The notes: generated from the sequence alone by a model not told the origin. A DNA stretch of 46,320 bases from Myceligenerans pegani (GCF_014892515.1 NZ_JADBGR010000060.1:1-46320); one strand, 5' to 3'; counted from the first letter of the stretch, positions 1-8,841 are shown. Made by a program: numbers and translations.

Positions 1-2229
1 CGGGCGCGTCGCGCCGAGATCCTGTCCGGCCGTCCTGGCGGCGGGCGCCGGCGAACCGGCCCGGGGGTTCGACCGTGGCTGGACCGACGGCGGCCGCGAC
101 CGCGGCAGCGCGGAGGTGGCCTGCGCGGACGGTTGCCGGGCGGGCGGCGTCGGCGCCGGCCCGAGGTGCTTCACCGAACTCGTGTGCGGCGCGGGGCCGA
201 GATGCCTCACGGGGCTCTTGCGAGGCGCGTACGACGGCGGTGCGGTCTCCCGCGGCGGCCGCGCGGTCTCCCGCGCCCGGGTGGGCGCCGGCTCCGGGCT
301 CCGGAACCTTCGCCAGCCGCGCAGTGTGTCCGCGTGCCCCTCCGGGGGCGTCGCCGCCCGCCACCGCATCGCCTGCCAGATCCAGTCCTTGATCTCCGCC
401 GGGGTGTGGCCGCCGGCCGCGTCGGCGCCGAGCTGCGCGACGTGGTCGGCGATCACCTGCGACGCGGCGCCGTCGAACCCGTCGGCGTGCACCTCGGACA
501 GGACGTTCATGAGCTCGCGGTCGTACACGAGGGCGTGCCAGGGCTCGCGGATCCGTCCCGGGGAGCCGGTGTCCGCGCCGTCGTCGTCGGCGGAGCCCCG
601 GCCGCTCTCGAACACCTTCGTCGGCCGCTCGGGGGACACGGGCAGGACCGCCGTCGCCGGGAGGATCGCGCGCTCGGCGGCGGTGACGCCGTCGGCGACG
701 AGTCGCTCGGTGACCAGGAGGGTCGGGTCGGCGTCCACGCCCCCGAGTCGCGCGCGCACGACGCCGGCGATGTTCGCCAGCGGCGGGCGGTGGGCCGGCT
801 GGTACCGCGTCATCGCCAGGATCAGCGGGAGCAGGTGCCGGTCGATCTCGGGCGCCGCCGAGCCGGGCTCCGCCTCCACCAGGTCGTCCGCGGTCAGGTC
901 CCGGCCGAGGAAGTTCAGGTCCGGTGGCAGCGCCCCCGTGGTCGCGAACACGAGCAGCAGGCCCAGGCTGTAGACGTCGGACCGGGGGTGCACGCGCCGC
1001 CCGAACAGCTCCGGCGCCATGTACGACACCGTCCCGGCGGGCTGCGTCGACGTGGCGGCGTCGAACACCTTGGCGATGCCCAGGTCGATGAGGACGGCGC
1101 GCTCGCCGTCGACCATGATGTTCGCCGGCTTGAGGTCGCGGTGCAGGCAGCGCGCGTCCTGCAGCACGAGCAGTGCGTCGACCACCTGCTCGGCGAGGCG
1201 CAACGCATCGCGCCCGGACAGCGGTCCCTTCGCCCGCACCCGCTCCAGCAGGGTGCTGCCGGGCACGAGCTCCATCGCGAACCACGGCTGCGCGGCGTCC
1301 ATGTCCGACTCCACGAAGCGCGGGAAGCCGCGCCCGCCCAGCCGCTCGAGGAGCTGCGCCTCCTGCTCGAAGCGGTCGCGGGCGTCCTCGGGCAGGCCGG
1401 TCAGGACCTTGACGGCGACCTCGGTGCCGTCGCCGGCCTCGGCCCGGTACACGTGCGCGAACCCGCCGTGGCCGAGCGACTCGCCGAGCGTGTAGGCACC
1501 CACCCGCTCCCCGCTCGCGGGGATGCGCCGCACCGGGCGGACGGGGAGAGGTGCGGGCGAGGGCTTGATCGCGGCCTCGGGCTCCGGTGCGACGTCGGGC
1601 TCCGGCGTGGCCTCAGGGTCGGGCGCGGCTTCGGGGTCGGACGCCTGGCCGGGCCCTGGACCATGCTCCGGGTCGGGTCCCGGCTCTGTTCCGCTGCCGG
1701 GCCCTGCCTCCGTGGAAGTCTCAACCTTGACTCGAGGGTTCGTCCTGTCCTCAGGCTCGACCTGAGGTTCAGGGTCTGCCACGATCTCCGCCGAACCTTC
1801 AAGTCCTGGTTCAACCTTGCGCTCTGCCTCGGGAAACGGCCGGGCGTTCGGCGCGGACTCGGCGTTCGGCGGGGATTCAGTGCCTGGCTCGGGCTCGGCG
1901 TCCGGCGCGGGCTCGCTCGGCGCGGGCTTGCTTGGCGCGGGCTCGGCGCCCGGCTCGGCGTCGGGCTCGGCGTCGGGCTCCGGCCCGCTCTTGGATCCGG
2001 CGTCAGCGCCGGCGGTGTCCCACAGGGCGTCCGTTTCCGCGGCCGCAGCCCCGGCCCCGGCGTCCGGTCCGGCCCCGGCGTCCGGCCCGGCCCCGGGCTC
2101 CGGCGCGACGGCGCGCTGCTCCCCGGCCTCCGGGGGCGGGGGAGGCGGCGGAACCTGAGCGGGGTCGACGGACGCGGGCGCGACGTCGTCGACGTCCGGT
2201 GCTGGGGGAATCTGCTCGGCCCGAGGCAT
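1..2229 (-). CDS. Ser/Thr protein kinase with Pro/Glu/Ala-rich N-terminus and C-terminal domain A (3' end outside window)
   Basis: Hanks-type kinase, open to the left edge (743 codons visible, no stop seen). Residues 1-240 are low-complexity Pro/Glu/Ala with PEPDAEP-like units. The kinase domain spans about 241-490: glycine loop GESLGHGGFAHVY, lysine K271, HRDLKPAN with D362, DLG at 379-381 (DLG rather than DFG), APE at 402-404. Residues about 563-640 form a domain ('domain A') that recurs in the protein at 4512-5579 (matching LVYDRELMNVL, AGGHTPAEIKDWIWQAMRW). After that the visible part is Arg/Pro/Ser-rich. No membrane segment is seen, in contrast to the kinase at 2320-4395. The ATG at 2229 was chosen because a TACCTT hexamer sits 6 nt upstream; a GTG 24 nt further upstream is possible. 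The kinase call is firm; substrates are unknown. Confidence 0.85.
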   Translation of the reverse strand, partial: MPRAEQIPPAPDVDDVAPASVDPAQVPPPPPPPEAGEQRAVAPEPGAGPDAGAGPDAGAGAAAAETDALWDTAGADAGSKSGPEPDAEPDAEPGAEPAPSKPAPSEPAPDAEPEPGTESPPNAESAPNARPFPEAERKVEPGLEGSAEIVADPEPQVEPEDRTNPRVKVETSTEAGPGSGTEPGPDPEHGPGPGQASDPEAAPDPEATPEPDVAPEPEAAIKPSPAPLPVRPVRRIPASGERVGAYTLGESLGHGGFAHVYRAEAGDGTEVAVKVLTGLPEDARDRFEQEAQLLERLGGRGFPRFVESDMDAAQPWFAMELVPGSTLLERVRAKGPLSGRDALRLAEQVVDALLVLQDARCLHRDLKPANIMVDGERAVLIDLGIAKVFDAATSTQPAGTVSYMAPELFGRRVHPRSDVYSLGLLLVFATTGALPPDLNFLGRDLTADDLVEAEPGSAAPEIDRHLLPLILAMTRYQPAHRPPLANIAGVVRARLGGVDADPTLLVTERLVADGVTAAERAILPATAVLPVSPERPTKVFESGRGSADDDGADTGSPGRIREPWHALVYDRELMNVLSEVHADGFDGAASQVIADHVAQLGADAAGGHTPAEIKDWIWQAMRWRAATPPEGHADTLRGWRRFRSPEPAPTRARETARPPRETAPPSYAPRKSPVRHLGPAPHTSSVKHLGPAPTPPARQPSAQATSALPRSRPPSVQPRSNPRAGSPAPAARTAGQDLGATRP

Positions 2230-2235
2230 GTGCGC

Positions 2236-2241
2236 AAGGTA
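2236..2241 (-). promoter_or_regulatory. Candidate -10 element, leaderless kinase gene
   Basis: TACCTT on the minus strand, 6 nt before the ATG at 2229, with no Shine-Dalgarno sequence in the gap. This matches the actinobacterial leaderless pattern in which transcription begins at or next to the start codon. No good -35 is visible. Confidence 0.45.
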
Positions 2242-2319
2242 CCAAGCCGACACACAGGTTCCGGGACAAATCGCTGCGCTGTGGGTGATATGTGACCGTC
2301 GTCCTGCCAGGTCATCCCG

Positions 2320-4395
2320 TCAGAACGGCCAGATCGAGTCGAGGAAGTCCTCGCCCGTCTCCTTCGCCCGTTCCTCGATCTGGTCCTGCTGCTCCTGCAC
2401 GGTCTCGTCGAACTGGTCCTGGAGGTTGTCCTGCTGATCCTGGATGCCCTGCTCGATGCTGTTGCCGATGTCCTCGCGGGCCTTCTCCACGCTCTCGGTC
2501 ACCGCGGCCACGATGCCCTGCACCGCGAGCACGACGATCCAGACGCCGATGGTCAGGAAGTACGGCCAGAGGCGACGCCGCCGCGCCTCGGACCGGCCCG
2601 CGGCCCGGGTCACCATGTTCAGCACGCCCGCCAGCACGAGGCCGAGCAGCGGGATCGCGAGGTTCGCCATGGTGTCGGACCACTCCCACGGCAGGTTCAG
2701 CGTCACCAGCAGGAAGTCGCCCAGCGCACGGAACAGCGGCGCCTGCGACATGTCCGGCATCGCATCGAAGCCTGGGATGAGGCGGACCACCTGGTAGACG
2801 GCGATACCCAGCAGCACCGCCGGGATGAGCCCCAGCAGCATGCTGACGAACCGCCATCCGGCGTCGTCGCCGCGCTCGCGCTCCCGCTCGTCGCGCCGCG
2901 ACGGCCGCGGCTCCGGGTACGACGGCGAACCCCCCGGACCACCGTGCTGCGGCGCGTACCCCTGCTGACCAGACCCCTGCTGCCCGGTGAGCGGCTGCCC
3001 CGGATACCCCTGATGACCGGGCTGCCCGGCCGGCGGCTGCGCAGACGCCGGATATCCCTGCGGCACGGAGGGCTGCTGCTGGGTGGGCGGCTGCTGCTGG
3101 ACGGGCGGCTGCGGCCGGATCGACGCTGGCGGCGGGCCCGCGGGCGTGGGCGTCTGCGCCGGGCTGAACACCTCGGTCTGCGCGCCCGCGGGGCCTGTCG
3201 CCTGCGTGCCCGATCCCATCACCTGCGTCGCCGGGTCCATCGCCTGCGTGGGCGGCCCGGCCTGTCCTGCGGCGGCAGCGGCCGCGGCGCCCGCGGCCGC
3301 CGCCCCGGCGGCGAGGCTGCCCGCGGTCACGACCTCGGTGACCACGCCGCGCTCGACGCGCGTGGTCTCCGCGGCGTGCAGCAGACCGGGCTCCGGGGCC
3401 TGCTGCGCGGCCAGCGACACCACCGCGCGGGCGATGTTGTGCAGCGGCGGTCGCTCCGCCGGGTCCTGCCGGGTCATGGCCAGCACCAGCGGCAGGATCG
3501 CCGGGTCCACCGGCCCGACGTCCTCGGGCGTCAGGTCCCTCCCGGAGAAGTTGAGGTCCGCGGGGAGCGAACCGGTGGCGCAGAAGATGAGCAGCAGCCC
3601 GAGGCTGTACACGTCCGAGCGGGGGTGCGGCTTGCGCGTGAAGAGCTCGGGCGCCATGTAGGCGAGGGTGCCGGCCGCGTGCGTGGAGGTCTGCGAGCCG
3701 TGTCCCTTGGCGATACCGAGGTCGATGAGGACGCAGCGGCCGTCGGACACGATGATGTTGGCCGGCTTCACGTCCCGGTGCAGGTAGTGCTCCTCCTGCA
3801 GGACCGCGAGGGCCCCGGCGACGTCGTCGGCCACGCGGAGCAGGTCCTGGCGGGGGAGGGGGCCGTGTTCGTGCACCACCTGGGCGAGCGTCCTCCCCGG
3901 CACGAGTTCCATGGCGAACCACGGGGTGGCGGCGTCGAGGTCGGCGCGCACGAACGCCGGGAAACCGCGCCCGCCGAGCTGCTCCAGGAGACGGGCCTCG
4001 GTGACGAAGCGCTCCCGGGAGCCCGCCTGGGAGTTGGTCAGGACCTTGAGGGCGACGACACCGTCGGCCGAGGACTCGGCACGGTAGACGTGGGCGAAGC
4101 CGCCGTGCCCGAGCGACTCGCGCAGCACGAAACCACCCAGCACCTCGCCGGTCGCGGGAACGTGGCCGGGCTGCTGGGCGGGGGCGGCTCCAGGCGTCTG
4201 CGCCGTCGAGGGCTGCACGCGGGTCGCGTGCGGGTCGCCGGTGGGAGCGGCCGGGCGCTGAATCCGTGTCGCGTACGGGTCCGGCACCGTTCCGGGCGGA
4301 GGGGGTGGTACCTGGGCGATACCGGGACGCACCTGGGTCGCCTCCGGGTCCGGCGGGACCGCGCCGTGCGTGGGGCGGTACGTCTCGTCGGACAT
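2320..4395 (-). CDS. Membrane Ser/Thr protein kinase with C-terminal module B
   Basis: Hanks-type kinase of 691 residues. Residues 1-85 are Pro/Thr-rich. The kinase domain is about 88-330: glycine loop RESLGHGGFAHVY, K117, HRDVKPAN with D208, DLG at 225-227, APE at 248-250. A long Ala-, then Gln/Pro/Gly-rich linker follows (about 360-505). The C-terminus ('module B', about 513-691) has hydrophobic segments near 516-534, 576-595 and 610-632, then a charged E/Q/D-rich tail likely to be helical or coiled coil. Module B is clearly homologous to the C-terminus of the protein at 4512-5579 (shared RLIPGFD, MPD, LNL, WSD, IP.LGLVLA, WPY). The kinase therefore lies on the cytoplasmic side of a membrane anchor. 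The ATG has GAGGAG 6 nt upstream. It is closest to the kinase at 1-2229 (shared GHGGFAHVYRAE, LLEQLGGRGFP, PWFAMELVPG). Confidence 0.9.
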   Translation of the reverse strand: MSDETYRPTHGAVPPDPEATQVRPGIAQVPPPPPGTVPDPYATRIQRPAAPTGDPHATRVQPSTAQTPGAAPAQQPGHVPATGEVLGGFVLRESLGHGGFAHVYRAESSADGVVALKVLTNSQAGSRERFVTEARLLEQLGGRGFPAFVRADLDAATPWFAMELVPGRTLAQVVHEHGPLPRQDLLRVADDVAGALAVLQEEHYLHRDVKPANIIVSDGRCVLIDLGIAKGHGSQTSTHAAGTLAYMAPELFTRKPHPRSDVYSLGLLLIFCATGSLPADLNFSGRDLTPEDVGPVDPAILPLVLAMTRQDPAERPPLHNIARAVVSLAAQQAPEPGLLHAAETTRVERGVVTEVVTAGSLAAGAAAAGAAAAAAAGQAGPPTQAMDPATQVMGSGTQATGPAGAQTEVFSPAQTPTPAGPPPASIRPQPPVQQQPPTQQQPSVPQGYPASAQPPAGQPGHQGYPGQPLTGQQGSGQQGYAPQHGGPGGSPSYPEPRPSRRDERERERGDDAGWRFVSMLLGLIPAVLLGIAVYQVVRLIPGFDAMPDMSQAPLFRALGDFLLVTLNLPWEWSDTMANLAIPLLGLVLAGVLNMVTRAAGRSEARRRRLWPYFLTIGVWIVVLAVQGIVAAVTESVEKAREDIGNSIEQGIQDQQDNLQDQFDETVQEQQDQIEERAKETGEDFLDSIWPF

Positions 4396-4443
4396 GAGAA
4401 CTCCTCGGTACGGGACAAAAGGCGCAGGTCAGCCCACAGAACA

Positions 4444-4472
4444 ACCTATCAGCGCGGAAAGGCTGCCAGAAT
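4444..4472 (-). promoter_or_regulatory. Candidate promoter of the 2320-4395 kinase
   Basis: On the minus strand TTCTGG (4467-4472) and TAGGTT (4444-4449) are separated by 17 nt, about 50 nt upstream of the kinase start. It lies just past the end of the 4512-5579 gene, so the kinase can probably be transcribed independently. Confidence 0.4.
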
Positions 4473-4474
4473 CA

Positions 4475-4512
4475 CGTTCCGCAAACAACTCTCGTGGTTC
4501 TCGCGGAACGTT
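4475..4512 (-). terminator. Hairpin directly after the 4512-5579 gene
   Basis: Perfect 9-bp inverted repeat ACGTTCCGC (4475-4483) and GCGGAACGT (4504-4512) with a 20-nt loop. It begins at the last base of the stop codon of the upstream minus-strand gene. There is no T-tract, so this is a possible terminator or attenuator rather than a canonical one. Confidence 0.4.
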
Positions 4513-5579
4513 CACCCGCCTCCCTGGCCCTGTTCCTCGACGGTGTTCTTCGCGGCCTCGCTCGCGTCGTCGGTCATCTGGTCGATCTGGTCGCCGACGG
4601 CGTCCTCGACGTCGTCCTGCATCTGCTGGGTCTCGTCCTCGATGGTCCGGTCGACCTGCTCCTGGATGTCCTGCCGGAGGTTCTCCGTCGCGTCCGACGC
4701 GAACGACGTCACGCCGGACACCGCGAAGACCGCGATCCACGCCGCGATCACCAGCATGTACGGCCAGACGTGCAGCTTCCGGCCGCGCCGCAGGGGCGTG
4801 ATGTAGTTCAGCAGCGCGGCCAGCACCAGGCCGAGGACCGGGATCGTCAGGTTCGCCGCCTGGTCGCTCCAGTCGGGGTTGAGGTTCAGCGCCCCCAGTA
4901 CGCCGTCGCCGATCGCGCGGAACGGTTCCCATCGCGACACGTCGGGCATGCCGTCGAACCCGGGGATCAGGCGCACGAGCTGGTAGATCGACAGCGCGAG
5001 CAGGGCCCGCGGGATCCATGCGAGGATCTCGCCGAGGACGCTCGCGCCCGGTTCGCCCTCCGGAGCCCGGTCGCCGGGACCTTCCGACGGGCCGGGCGGG
5101 AAGGGGCCTGGCGTCCCGCGCGGCACGCCACCCGGAGGCGCCGCCGGCGCCGGTGCGCCGTGCTGCGGATGCGGTCCCGGCTGCTGGAACTGCCCGCTCG
5201 GCCGGCTCTGCTCGGGCGCGGGCGGCTGCGGCCGGATGCTGCCGGGCGGCTCGATGATCTCGGTGTTCGCCCGCACCGACTGGCGGAGCGAGTGCAGGTC
5301 GCCGTTCGGTGCCGCGGGCATCCCGGCGTCGCCCCACTGCATCTGCTGCCAGATGTACTGCTTGATCTCGTGCGGTGTCCGCCCGCCGGCGCGATGCTGC
5401 CCGACCTTCGCCAGGTGCTCCGCGATGACCTGCTCGGCACGGATGCTGAAGCCGCCCCGGTGCAGCGCCTGGAGCCGGCCGACCAGTTCCTGGTCGAAGA
5501 CCAGCGTCGTCATCGGCTCGCCGGACCGAACGGGCCGGGGGTTCATGCCCGGGGTGAACCGGACGGTGGGGTCGGACAC
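4512..5579 (-). CDS. Domain A + membrane module B protein, no kinase domain
   Basis: 355 residues, no family recognised. Residues about 24-105 are domain A (LVFDQELVGRL, QVIAEHLAKVG, AGGRTPHEIKQYIWQQMQW), the same domain found at the C-terminus of the kinase at 1-2229. Residues about 110-178 are a Pro/Gly/Gln linker. Residues about 181-355 are module B, with hydrophobic segments near 183-200, 243-260 and 270-290, then an acidic Gln/Asp/Glu-rich tail, matching the C-terminus of the kinase at 2320-4395. The protein is thus a kinase-free membrane adaptor made of the two non-kinase parts of its neighbours. A role as scaffold or partner of these kinases is inference. The GTG start has AGGAG 5 nt upstream; an internal ATG at residue 23 is an alternative. 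Confidence 0.85.
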   Translation of the reverse strand: MSDPTVRFTPGMNPRPVRSGEPMTTLVFDQELVGRLQALHRGGFSIRAEQVIAEHLAKVGQHRAGGRTPHEIKQYIWQQMQWGDAGMPAAPNGDLHSLRQSVRANTEIIEPPGSIRPQPPAPEQSRPSGQFQQPGPHPQHGAPAPAAPPGGVPRGTPGPFPPGPSEGPGDRAPEGEPGASVLGEILAWIPRALLALSIYQLVRLIPGFDGMPDVSRWEPFRAIGDGVLGALNLNPDWSDQAANLTIPVLGLVLAALLNYITPLRRGRKLHVWPYMLVIAAWIAVFAVSGVTSFASDATENLRQDIQEQVDRTIEDETQQMQDDVEDAVGDQIDQMTDDASEAAKNTVEEQGQGGG

Positions 5580-5727
5580 TCTGACTCCTCACGCCTGGCA
5601 CCCAGTGGTCACCGGGTGATCTCAGCAAGCTACCAGTCCCTGCCGAAAGGGACGAAGGGGCATACGTGAATCGCGCCGGGCCGGGCGTCGCGCACCGAGG
5701 GTCCGCCCGGGCGGGTGATCCCTGGTC

Positions 5728-5752
5728 GAAAGCGGCGTTTCCGGTCGCTTTC
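5728..5752. promoter_or_regulatory. Inverted repeat in the divergent intergenic region
   Basis: GAAAGCG (5728-5734) and CGCTTTC (5746-5752) form a perfect 7-bp inverted repeat with an 11-nt spacer. It lies between the divergent module B gene (start 5579) and the first MinD-like ATPase (start 5815). It could be an operator or a leader hairpin for either. Nothing else is evident in this 235-nt interval except a weak minus-strand TAGCTT near 5620. Confidence 0.35.
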
Positions 5753-5814
5753 GGGGGCGGGATGGCGGAGGCTTGGGCTCAGCGCGACGAACAGCAGAGC
5801 CGAGGAGCACGCCG

Positions 5815-7629
5815 ATGAGCACGGAGACGGTGCGCAGCTGGCCTCAGATCGAGGCCGTGGTCAGGACGGACGGGTCCGGCGAGGTCCGGATCGACGGGAA
5901 CGTCTACCCGGTGGTCACCGGCAGCCTCGAGGAGGCGCGGATCGAGGTGCTGCGCCGCGTCACCGAGAACGCGATCCAGGTCGGCCGCCCCGTGCGCGCG
6001 AGCGCGGAGGGGCCGGAAGGCGTGTGGAAGCTCGTCGTGCATCCCGACGGAACGGTGGTCCCGGAGGAGGAGGGCCCGACGCCGACGGGTGCGACGCCGG
6101 TCGTCGCGCCCGAGCGCGAACCCGATCCCGTGCAAGGCGCCGGGACGCCCGGCGAAGGGACAGCTGGCGCGGGGACGCCCGGCGACACCGGAACGGCCGA
6201 CACCGGAACGGCCGACACCGAGACGACGGTGCCGCGCATCCCCGCTTCTCCGCCCGCCCTGCACGACCTCGGGCCGCTCGACCCGACGAGGCGCGACAAC
6301 TCGGCACCGAACGGTTCGGGGACAACCGGTTCGGGGACGAGCGAGTCACCGAGCGGCCCGTCGTCGAGCGGCCCGTCGTCGAACGGAGCCGCGCCGATCG
6401 ACACGCTTCCGGGTCCGGCCGGACCGGCGGATCACCCCCGGCCGCCCACGCACGAGAACGCTCCGCGCGGCGCGGCGCAGGACGGCGTCCTGCCCGACGA
6501 CGTCCTGTACGACGGCGCCCGGCACGACGGCGCGTATCCCGCGGCGACGCAGGACGGCGCGCCGCACACCCCCCGGAACGACGCCGGGCGCCACAGCGCG
6601 CCGCCCGCAGTCGTCGGCTCCGCGCCGTCGGCCCCGGAGGGCGTCGCCGACTGGGTGCGCGAGGAGGAGGCGCGGGGCCCGGAGGCCGAGCCCGGCTCCC
6701 GCACGCGCCGGGCGGAGCGTGCGTCGTTCCTCACGCAGGTGTCGGTGGAGGAGCCGGCCGAGCAGGGCTTCCGCGGCTGGCTCACGCGGATGGGCCTGCC
6801 GGTCGGGCCGAGCGAGGCGGAGCGGGCCGAGCGCGCCGACGAGCGGGACGTGAGCCAGCACTGGCCCGGCCCGCGCACCATCTCGATCGTGAACGGCAAG
6901 GGCGGGGCGGGCAAGACGCCGTCGTCGGTGCTGCTGTCGGCGGTGTTCGCGCAGTTCGGCGGGGCCGGCGTGGTGGCGTGGGACAACAACCAGACGCGTG
7001 GCACGCTCGGCTGGCGCACGGAGAAGGGCCCGCACGACGCCACGCTCCTGGACCTGCTGCCCCGGGCGGACCACCTGCTCGGGCCGTCGGCGCAGGCGGC
7101 CGACCTGGCCCGCTACGTGCACCATCAGACGCGCGACCGTTACGACGTGCTGCGCTCCAAGCCGATGGCGATGGCGCACGAGCAGCGCATCGGGCAGGCG
7201 GACGTGGACGCGATCCACGCGGTGCTGAGCAAGTACTACCGGCTGATCATCATCGACTCGGGGAACGACGAGTCCGACCCGATGTGGCAGCGGATGATCG
7301 ACCACACGGACCAGCTCGTCGTGGCCACGACCACGCGTGACGACCACGCCGAGGCCGGCGCGCTGCTCCTGGAGGGTCTGGCCGAGCGCGACGGGCGGTC
7401 CGCCTACCTGGCGCAGCAGGCGGTGGTCGTGGTGAGCCAGGCGGACCAGAAGGCTCCCGCCGAGGAGGTGAGGAAGGTGGCCGCCGGGTACGAGCCCATC
7501 GCGCGCGAGGTCGTGACCGTGCCGTTCGACCCGGGCATGGTCGACGGCCACCTGCGCTACGGCGCACTGCGTCCCGCGACGCGGCGCGCGTGGCTGGCCG
7601 CGGGCGCCGCGGTCGCGAGGGGGCTCTGA
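5815..7629 (+). CDS. MinD/ParA-like P-loop ATPase, paralogue 1
   Basis: 604 residues. Residues about 8-88 form an N-terminal domain shared with the paralogue at 9650-11155 (DGSGEV.I.G..YPV, EV.RRV, GQPV/GRPV, SA.GPEG). A disordered Pro/Gly/Thr/Asp linker follows to about 285. The C-terminal SIMIBI ATPase domain has a deviant Walker A NGKGGAGKTP (about 360-369), WDNNQTRGTLGWRTE after it, and a Walker B-like strand LIIIDSGND. Both paralogues carry GKTP where MinD/ParA normally has GKTT or GKTS. No membrane-targeting amphipathic helix or DNA-binding HTH is obvious. The start is the ATG with GAGGAG about 10 nt upstream. The Pro-rich N-terminus plus MinD domain recalls EspI-type proteins of type VII secretion loci, but no other ESX component is here. 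Cargo and partner are unknown; divergence from the kinase cluster suggests a functional link. Confidence 0.85.
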   Translation: MSTETVRSWPQIEAVVRTDGSGEVRIDGNVYPVVTGSLEEARIEVLRRVTENAIQVGRPVRASAEGPEGVWKLVVHPDGTVVPEEEGPTPTGATPVVAPEREPDPVQGAGTPGEGTAGAGTPGDTGTADTGTADTETTVPRIPASPPALHDLGPLDPTRRDNSAPNGSGTTGSGTSESPSGPSSSGPSSNGAAPIDTLPGPAGPADHPRPPTHENAPRGAAQDGVLPDDVLYDGARHDGAYPAATQDGAPHTPRNDAGRHSAPPAVVGSAPSAPEGVADWVREEEARGPEAEPGSRTRRAERASFLTQVSVEEPAEQGFRGWLTRMGLPVGPSEAERAERADERDVSQHWPGPRTISIVNGKGGAGKTPSSVLLSAVFAQFGGAGVVAWDNNQTRGTLGWRTEKGPHDATLLDLLPRADHLLGPSAQAADLARYVHHQTRDRYDVLRSKPMAMAHEQRIGQADVDAIHAVLSKYYRLIIIDSGNDESDPMWQRMIDHTDQLVVATTTRDDHAEAGALLLEGLAERDGRSAYLAQQAVVVVSQADQKAPAEEVRKVAAGYEPIAREVVTVPFDPGMVDGHLRYGALRPATRRAWLAAGAAVARGL

Positions 7630-7683
7630 AACACACCACTCCCGGGCCGCCGGAAGGGTAGCGAAGACCGAGGACGCGACGTA

Positions 7684-7715
7684 GGAGCGCCCGCGGGGCT
7701 GAGCCCGGCGGCTCC
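7684..7715. terminator. Possible hairpin between convergent genes
   Basis: GGAGC (7684-7688) and GCTCC (7711-7715) enclose a smaller GGGC/GCCC stem. It lies between the ATPase stop at 7629 and the convergent hydrolase stop at 7727. The structure is imperfect and has no T-tract. Confidence 0.25.
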
Positions 7716-7726
7716 GGACAACAGAG

Positions 7727-8545
7727 TCACACCCAGGAGGTGACCTGCTCCCACAGCGGCATCGTGTCGTAGCCCATCTGGTTCAGCAGTGCCCAGACGA
7801 TGCCGACCACCGCGTACAGCGAGACCGGGACCAGGAGGATCCACTCGCGCACCGACCCCGCGTTGCCGAGGATCGGCAGCGCGATGTTCCCGCTGCGGCG
7901 CCAGAAGCTGTCGAGCTCGATGCCCCGGCCGTCGCGCATCCAGCGGGGCGACCTGAACTTCAGCGGCCAGAACAGCGGGACGCCGTTCGTGGTGATGAAG
8001 TCGCCGAGGATGTGCACGATGCACCCGAGCGCCACGCAGAACGGCATCCAGAACCACTCCTCGGGCGCGAAGATCGCGATGAGCGTGGCCAGTGTCACCG
8101 ACGTCGTCCACGGCAGGATCCTGGTGTCGCGCGTGATCTTGAGTGCCTTGAGCGCGAAGGCGACCAGCAGGACGCACATGATGCCCGGGCCGATGAGCAC
8201 CGTCCCGATGCCGTCGATCCCCGTGTCCACCGACAACAGGCTGAGGAACCAGGCGATCGCCGTGAACACGATCACGCCCAGGATCGAGTGGGTGCCCTTG
8301 CGGTGCCCGCCGGAGACCTTCTCGACGACCTTCACCACGGCGTCCGAGACGGGGGAGAGCGAGTTGGCGATGGTGCCGCTGTGGTGGTCGGCGTCGGGCA
8401 GGAGCGCCGCACCCGCACAGACCAGTGCGCCGGCGACGACGCCGGTGTGGGAGACACCCTCGTACCAGCCGAAGGCGAACGGTGCGGTCGAGGTCACGGC
8501 GACCCAGGCGGCGGCGCCTGTCGCGGCGTGATGTCCTCCCATCAT
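7727..8545 (-). CDS. YdjM-like membrane-bound metal-dependent hydrolase (DUF457)
   Basis: 272 residues, an integral membrane protein of the YdjM/DUF457 family. Family hallmarks are visible: an N-terminal GGHH, the acidic/His motif LLPDADHHSGT, and HRKGTHS, which together can bind metal; several hydrophobic segments follow, and a C-terminal ALGCIVHILGDFITTNG with a further His/Asp. The physiological reaction of this family is poorly known. The start is the first of two consecutive ATGs, with AAAGGAG 10 nt upstream. It is transcribed towards the first ATPase and is probably independent of the surrounding cluster. Confidence 0.85.
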   Translation of the reverse strand: MMGGHHAATGAAAWVAVTSTAPFAFGWYEGVSHTGVVAGALVCAGAALLPDADHHSGTIANSLSPVSDAVVKVVEKVSGGHRKGTHSILGVIVFTAIAWFLSLLSVDTGIDGIGTVLIGPGIMCVLLVAFALKALKITRDTRILPWTTSVTLATLIAIFAPEEWFWMPFCVALGCIVHILGDFITTNGVPLFWPLKFRSPRWMRDGRGIELDSFWRRSGNIALPILGNAGSVREWILLVPVSLYAVVGIVWALLNQMGYDTMPLWEQVTSWV

Positions 8546-8787
8546 GGGATGTGGGCTCCTTTCAGCCGACTGTCCGTTCCGACCGGAAACGCCCGGCCGA
8601 CAGGTAACCGTAGCGCGAGCCGCCGACATCGGAGGTGACCAGGCCCGACGTGGCGGTGTTCGGCGTGTCGCGCGAGCGGATCTCCGAGGTTTGATGAATT
8701 CTTGGAGACGGATTCAGAAAAGGCATGGACGTGCCAAGCTCGCGTGTGTACCTTTCTTCACGACGAGGTTGCCCGGTCTCGTCACAT

Positions 8788-8819
8788 GGCTGTATCCACT
8801 GGCATCTATCGGCTGTATC
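8788..8819. repeat. 9-bp direct repeat upstream of the leader ORF
   Basis: GGCTGTATC occurs at 8788-8796 and again at 8811-8819, 23 bp apart (about two helical turns). This is a plausible binding site for a dimeric regulator or a repeated promoter element. Confidence 0.4.
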
Positions 8820-8841
8820 GACACGAAAGGACGGGAAGCAC

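Noticed and set aside
133-2295. Long plus-strand open frame (720 codons)
   Set aside because: It is the codon-aligned complement of the kinase gene, whose motifs (HRDLKPAN, DLG, APE) are on the minus strand; product is Arg-rich without recognisable domains.
6130-6440. Short repeats in the ATPase 1 linker as a CRISPR or regulatory repeat
   Set aside because: They are in-frame, low-complexity Gly/Thr/Ser/Asp codons inside a coding region.
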